In this document: positions 58,242-64,000 of the stretch, piece by piece
How the letters are laid out: every line of letters begins with the position of its first letter
Position numbering within the stretch: position 1 is the stretch's first letter
From: Dipteris shenzhenensis
Lineage: Eukaryota > Polypodiophyta > Polypodiopsida > Gleicheniales
Direction: 5' to 3' (one strand)
Assembly (NCBI GenBank): GCA_047967505.1
Contig: CM106541.1
DNA: 64,000 bases
Notes under the pieces: generated by a model
The model's database searches: none
What the model was told of the DNA's origin: nothing
Seen by the model: the letters and a program-made list of their open reading frames with translations, nothing else
Position numbers and translations under genes: made by a program

Positions 58242-61200
58242 ATGTCTGATAGCTTTGGAGAGGAAACATCGCCTCGCCATATTGGCATAGGATATTTTAC
58301 ACAAAATAGAGCTCGGGTTGAGGCTGCTTCCCAAACAAATGATCCAAAGGATATCTTTCATGACCCTAATTATATTCCTAGTGGGACAAGTTCCTCTGAT
58401 AATAATCCCATATGTAGCCAGGAAGTGCACGAAGCAAAAACTGAGCTAGAAAGATTGATTCTCTCCACTCCAACATAGGAATTACTCCAAAGGACACTTG
58501 CCATTAATATTGCAGACAGTGTCTTTGTGACTGCAAGCAAGAAATTGAATTTCAACCCTCTCCCACCACCTCCAAAGAAGAAGAAAAAGAAGCTTGTCAA
58601 AATGCAAGCTCAAGCTCAACCTCAGCACAAAATGCAAAACCCATTGGCCAAACCTGCAAAGTTTACTGGCAAGAAAAGTCAAGATCCTGACAACCATGTT
58701 GGGCAATTTGAGACAAGCTGGATAGCTAGTGGATTTGGACAATTGCCAGATGAGACCTAGAAAGAACAATTTCCTACCACATTCAACGGTAAAGCAATGA
58801 ATTGGTTTATGCAATATGGTATTGCATATTTAACACTTATGATGAATTAAAGATTGCTTTCTTAAGTCGTTTTCAAAAAGAGAAAACACTAGAGGACATT
58901 TTGAAAAAGCTGAGAACAATGAAACAAAAAGATCTCATGGTTGAGGACTATTCACAGATGTTTAGAAACCTCAACAGAAAGTAAATCAAAGACCTACCCA
59001 GGAGCAACTGGGAGACTATTTCTACAAAGGATTAAATAAGGAGTTGAGAACTGCAGTAGCTGGTGAGGACCAACTGGGAGGAGAAAATGACTTTAATAAT
59101 ATGGTGGAAGCTGCTGAGAGAGCAGAGAGAAGGCTTGGTACACCATCAAAATCCAAGAAGATAAAAAAGAAACGTCATTTAGATTCAGGGACAAACTCAG
59201 AAATAGACACAGATAGTGAAGCGGAGGAAGATACAGATGAAGAAGACGACTCATCAGAATATGATGAGGATGATAAGGAATACTCAAAGAAAAAGATGAA
59301 AGAAAAATCCACAGCAAAAAAGACAGCAAAGAAAATCTCCAAGTTGGAGAAGATGATTAAAGACCAACTACAAAACTTAAAGCCATCCCCACAACAACAA
59401 AAAGTTCCATGCAAATTCTGCAAAAAGGACAATCATGACAAAGAAAGATGCTGGTACAACCCCAATTACAGAGGTAGAATACCACTTTACATTCAGCAAC
59501 AACAGAATCAAGCACAAGCAATACCTGCTAATCAAATAGCAGTAGCAAGACCACCACAACAAAGATATCGAAATGCAGCTCCAAGAAGACCAAATCAACA
59601 ACCATGGGGGAACCAACAGCAAAGGAAAATGCAAGATCAAGCCTGCACCTACTGTGGTATGGATGGCCATAGGCAAAGGCCCACCCTGGGAGCTTTGGTG
59701 CAAGCACAGGTAAGAGAAAGGTATACCCATCATTCAATATGATGAAAGAAATAATCAAAATCATCAGCAACAACCTCCTCCAAGAGTACATATGGTCTAT
59801 CTTGAGCCCATCCATCAGAAGTACAACCACAACAATCAACCGCATCAAAGAAATGTTCAGGATTTGGTGATTACAAGATTGATGAATATGAAGCCACTAC
59901 CTGGGCTAGGAGATGCCCCGAGGGAAATAGCCAAGCCAATGAACTAGCCAAATCAAACTGAGACAAGAAATAGAGCATTGCAAGAAGTACTACAGAACAA
60001 CGCATCAGAGGATGTCAAAAATGAAAATGGAATAACAAAAACAAAGGGATAATGCAGTATCAACAGATCCGACAACAGTCCGACAACAATCCGTCTGTAT
60101 ACCAATAACAAAGTAAAAATCATGCTACAAATTTACAATGCAGTGGAAATTCATCAGGATAGTTTGCCGAAAAGATCCCTCATCCACAAAATACTTACTC
60201 AAGTCAAAATGCCGCTACACAAAAAAAAACAAACTTTCAGGTCGGAGCGTTGGAGTTCCCCGAATTAAAATATACAACTGAACAGACAGAGCCAGGGCCT
60301 ATGATGCAGGCCAAATTGACTCTAGGTAGTAAAGCTACTACAAAAGCCCAGGAGATGTAGCAAGATACTGCCATGCAAAATCAGGACGACACACTCTTTT
60401 TCCAAGAGTTAATGGACTCCAGGGTACAAATTACTCTTGATCAACTCCTGAACTTGGTTCCAGCCTCAAACGTCAAATTTGCAAAAAATTGCATCCTGAA
60501 GAGTCACCTCCAACAGAAGCTCAACAACCAAGTAATGATGAAGAGGAAATTCCCAATATTTACTCCTCAATAGTTGAAGATGTCGACTACCAAGTACCAC
60601 TCATTGATGTAGACTACAAAAGGCAAAGAATCCTAGAAGTATTGGTTGATGGAGGCTCACGGGTCAATATCCTCTCAAAAGATTTATTCAAAAAAATTTG
60701 TTGCAATGAATTGGTTCCAGCTCCATTCCAAGTGAGGATGGCTAACCAAAAGAGAATTCAACCTCTTGGAATTCTGAGAGGGCAAGAGATTACAATCATG
60801 GGGCTCACATTTATAGTACTCCAAATGGAGGAAAAATATTCTGCTTACTCAATGCTATTGGGTAGGTCATGGTTAAGAGCTACCAAGGTTTGGGGCTCAA
60901 AGAGAATCACTATCAAGAAAGGAAAAAAGAAAGTTAAAATCAACTTATCCTCAAGAAGGTGTTTTCCAAGAAAAACACAGCCATTGCAAGCAAAGGGAAT
61001 CAATATGATTCCAGATTTTGATGGAGATGAAGAAGAAATTTTCCTTAGAAGGAACCCCACTATTTATCCTATTTTTGAGATTGATGTTATTAAAATTATT
61101 GATCAATATACAAATTCAAATCAACAGAGACCACAGTCCAACACCCGACTACTACAAAACAAAACTAGGTAAAAAACCAGTCGGATTTGGTTTTCACAGG

Positions 61201-62757
61201 AAAAAATACAATAGCAGACATAATGCAAACAACTATGATACACCAGAGGACATCACTTCTAAGTCAACAGAGTAAGAAATCATGGAGGCAAAAATACACT
61301 TTGAGGAACATATGCAAAAAAGTGCAAGGGTCAAGCAGGATGACTTGGAGGAAATGAACTTGGGAAACAATGACAACCCACAAACAGTGGTAAGTTCAAA
61401 TCTCTCTCCACCTTTTAAAATGGCACTCAAAGAATTACCGATGCAGTACAAAGATATTTTTGCATGGCACTACACTGATATAAAAGGGGTAGATCCTAAA
61501 TTCTGTCAACATAGAATCAATCTAAAATCAATCTAAAGACTGATGTGATACCAACCATATAAAGTAGATATAGGATGAATCCAAATTATGCCAAGCTGGT
61601 CAAAGAAGAGATTAACAAGCTATTAAGAGTTGGTTTCATATATCCTCTACAACATGTCACATGGTTATCTCCTATTGTCATTGTTCCAAAGAAAAATGGG
61701 AAACTGAGAATCTGTGTAGACTATAGAAAGTTAAATGTAGCCACCATTACTGATCCATTCCCATTACCATTTTGTGATTCACTACTTGATGTTGTAGTTG
61801 GACATGAAATTTATAGCTTTTTGGATGGTTTCAGTGGGTCCAACCAAATTAGAATGGCTCTAGAAGACAGAGATAAAACTGCTTTTGTCATAGAATGGGG
61901 TGTGTTTGCATCAAATGTGATGACTTTTGGACTGAAGAATGCCCCACCTACTTTTCAAAAATATATACAAGAAGTATTTGCAGAGTACCTTACATCCTTC
62001 ATGAAGGTATGTATGGAGGATTTCTCAGTTTTAGGGACAATGGTAGAACACTTAAATCACTTAGCACTATGCTTTGCTAGATGCACATTTGCTGGTCTCA
62101 GTTTAAATCCAGCAAAGTGTGCTTTTGCTATTAGTAGAGGAATTCTATTAGGACATATTATCTCACAACAAGGAATGGAGATTCATCCTAACAAGGTTTC
62201 AGCAATTCAACATGCTAAAGCCCCAAAAAACATCAAACAACTTCAAATATTTCTAGGCCAAATCAAATGGCATTGCAAATTTCTAAGATACCTTGTAGAT
62301 ATTTGTTATCCTCTCACAAAACTGACTAGAGATACAGAATCATTCATTTGGGGAAGCCCTCAAGAAGATGCTTTCAGCATTTTGAAAAAGATGCTCGTAG
62401 TGGCACCTATCCTACAACCCCCTGATTGGTCTCTTCCTTTTGAAGTATTTTTGGATGCCTCAGATTCAATAGTTGGTGTAATACTAATGCAACAAAAAAG
62501 ACCAAAATGGTTCTGACCTGTGTACTATGCAAGTAAGATCTTAAGCAAACATGAAAGAAACTATGCAGTTACAGAAAGAGAGGCACCTGGTATGATTTAT
62601 GCATTGCATAAGTTTAGACATTACCTACTAGCTAACAAGGTGAATTTTCATGTTGACCACAGGCTTTGATTTATTTGGCAAATAAACAACAACTAACAGG
62701 AAGACTTGCAAGATGGATGCTTTTGTTACAAGAGTTTGATTACACTATGGTGCATAA
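58242..62757 (+). pseudogene. gypsy-2 gag-pol, right inverted arm
   Basis: Gag starts at MSDSFGEETSP (58242). A proline-rich PPPPKKKKKK segment, an acidic linker (DSEAEEDTDEEDD) and a zinc-knuckle-like CTYCGMDGH near 59645 follow. The protease (60489-61172) has VDGGSRVNILSKD. Reverse transcriptase (61575-62516) has KKNGKLRICVDYRK and MTFGLKNAPPTFQ. Its active site reads CMED where FLDD is usual, so the first catalytic Asp is Glu. RNase H starts VFLDASDS and stops at about 62757, where the sequence switches to the coiled-coil ORF. Stops at 58478, about 58758 and 62514 and shifts near 58800, 59740 and 61530 break the frame. Confidence 0.9.
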
Positions 62758-62786
62758 TACAGTATAGAGAAGATTAAAAAAAGCAC

Positions 62787-64000
62787 ATGCATGATAGAAT
62801 AGAGCAAAACAGCCAAGAATCATACAAATTAAAGGCTGCCACAGTGCAAGATTTGCAAGTGCCTCAACATTTGGAGGATGAGGCTTTACAAGTAGTATAT
62901 GGTAAGTCATTGGCAGAAACACTCTAGGACATGCCACTGGCAAAGGAAGAGATGCCCCCTCAACAAACACCATAGAAATCGGCCAAGAAAATCAAGCTCA
63001 ATCAATGTGCTAAAGCACAGATAGCTCAAAAGCCCAAGGATGGCGTGGCTCATTTGTTCCTCAACTCACCTCCCCAGTCCCAATTTGATAATTTGTCTCC
63101 AATCCGCAAGCTCGACTTGCTGGAAACTCCTGGGAAGGACACATCGACAGTCACACCAAATGCATAGGTGTCAAGCATGCAAGCTGGTAATGCCCTGCTC
63201 ATACTCCAATAATATGTTGCCCAACAATAGAGAGAACAAGCTACACTGCAGCAGCAAGTTGAACAGCTCCAGAAAAAAAAGGAGGCAGCACAGGAATTCA
63301 TGATCAAGCATTCTGACTTGTAGCAACAGCTTGTCAGTGCACAAGCCAAAATTATAGAACTTCAGGACGAATATGCAAGGTCCACAGAGCAACACAACAA
63401 GCATATTGCAAAGCTGACAGCACACGTCAAGGTCCAATAGGATTGCATGCCGACTGTGACAGCATGGCTCCAAGAGATGAATGATGAGTTCTTTGTTCGA
63501 CTCGATCGTATGGGAGCAAATCAAAATGATCTTTAAATCGAAAATCAAGCACTCCAACATGTCAAACAGCAACTCAAAGAAATGGCTAATGAGGTAGACG
63601 GTGTCTTCCTTAGCAAATATGAATTTTCTGAGTTGAAAAATCAGCTGGTCTGAACATCACAAGAAATGTGGAATACCTTGAAGGGAAGACTGTTCACTAT
63701 AGCTAAGCAACCTTACAATGCTTTTGCATCGGCTACCTATGCCTATGAGGCCATGGCCTATGAGCTAGAGAATTTAATGGCAAAATCAAAGGATGTCCAA
63801 AAAAAACAAATGTCATTGGAGGACCACCTCACAATCTTGGATACAAACAAAGCAAGATCTTCTGCAACTTTTAGAGACCTTATAGAATTCATGATCCAGA
63901 TTCCTAAGCTTATAGCAAATCAGCAAGAGGAGGATGCCAGCGAAGTCAAAGCTACCCTAGCAACTCTAGATGTGCCAGCCCCAATAGTACCAATGAACAT
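62787..64000 (+). pseudogene. retroelement-associated coiled-coil ORF, copy 2, one frame with nine stops
   Basis: One reading frame runs from 62787 to the window end without any frameshift, broken by stops at 62925, 62973, 63165, 63210, 63228, 63321, 63438, 63534 and 63651 (six TAG, two TAA, one TGA). It reads YGKSLAETL, AKKIKLNQCAKA, LFLNSPPQSQFDNLSPIRK, a long Gln/Lys/Glu-rich coiled coil, VFLSKYEFSELKNQL and AYEAMAYELENLMAKSK. It matches copy 1 at 46190-47330. No enzyme motif is seen. It continues beyond the window. Confidence 0.6.

Larger units (their letters stand above)
50440..62757. repeat. large inverted repeat made by two gypsy-2 copies
   Basis: The left arm (about 50440-55300, - strand) and right arm (about 57985-62757, + strand) carry the same gypsy-2 leader, gag, protease, reverse transcriptase and RNase H in head-to-head orientation. 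About 2.7 kb of unrelated DNA separates them (LTR, unknown sequence, hAT relic). The leaders match too, e.g. CACCCGGTAAGCTACTATAATC on both. The arms differ by many substitutions, so this is not a recent perfect palindrome. Confidence 0.85.

Noticed and set aside
1691-63653. A genetic code in which TAG/TAA mean Gln, as in some green algae and ciliates
   Set aside because: Some TAG and TGA codons replace Trp or Arg rather than Gln, copies A and B differ reciprocally at CAG/TAG sites, the same ORFs also have frameshifts, and the reductase exons use no internal TAG. Decay of methylated CAG explains the pattern better.

Overview
The window comes from a land-plant nuclear genome. It has one recognisable host gene, a flavonoid-type extended short-chain dehydrogenase/reductase (DFR/ANR-like), and it is otherwise crowded with nested, decayed LTR retrotransposons (Ty1-copia and Ty3-gypsy), a short inverted-repeat element family, a hAT transposase relic and microsatellites. 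The dense nesting and a roughly 20 kb intron fit a large-genome plant such as a gymnosperm or fern, but the sequence alone does not name the species. I saw no rRNA, tRNA or CRISPR locus.

Layout. 1-5460: a decayed copia element (copia-1, + strand) with its LTR and tRNA-Met primer site, plus a second copy of its leader at the left edge. 5508-9800: a nearly complete copia element on the - strand (copia-3). 10054-10700: a 205-bp tandem repeat whose second unit carries a 246-bp inverted-repeat element (TIR element copy 1). 12051-14803: a complete non-autonomous LTR element with a 5-bp target duplication. 15114-15464: a broken receptor-kinase fragment.

15892-37171: the DFR/ANR-like gene. Five exons lie in 15892-17168 and the sixth at 37030-37171. 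The six exons total 1008 bp and join in frame to give 335 residues. Intron 5 is 19,861 bp. It contains a gypsy element (gypsy-1, - strand) that is split by an LTR element present as a tandem LTR-internal-LTR-internal-LTR array (19925-34084). Each internal region of that array carries the same copia insertion (copia-2A and copia-2B) and a captured fragment resembling the EF-hand region of a plant NADPH oxidase. Every retroelement coding region in the intron is antisense to the host gene.

37172-49560: AT-rich DNA and simple repeats, a 5'-truncated copia-2 copy on the + strand, TIR element copies 2 and 3, an RNase H-like pseudogene, a coiled-coil retroelement ORF, and a chimera of an RNase H domain with two integrases. 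50440-62757: two copies of one gypsy family (gypsy-2) in inverted, head-to-head orientation, separated by an LTR and a hAT relic. 62787-64000: a second coiled-coil ORF.

Across several element families most in-frame stops are TAG at positions where a sister copy or the family has Gln (CAG). This points to C-to-T decay at methylated CHG sites. The most valuable observations are the intact-looking gene bridging a retrotransposon-filled intron, the TIR element family with exact 8-bp target duplications and an empty site in the same window, and the captured NADPH-oxidase-like fragment.
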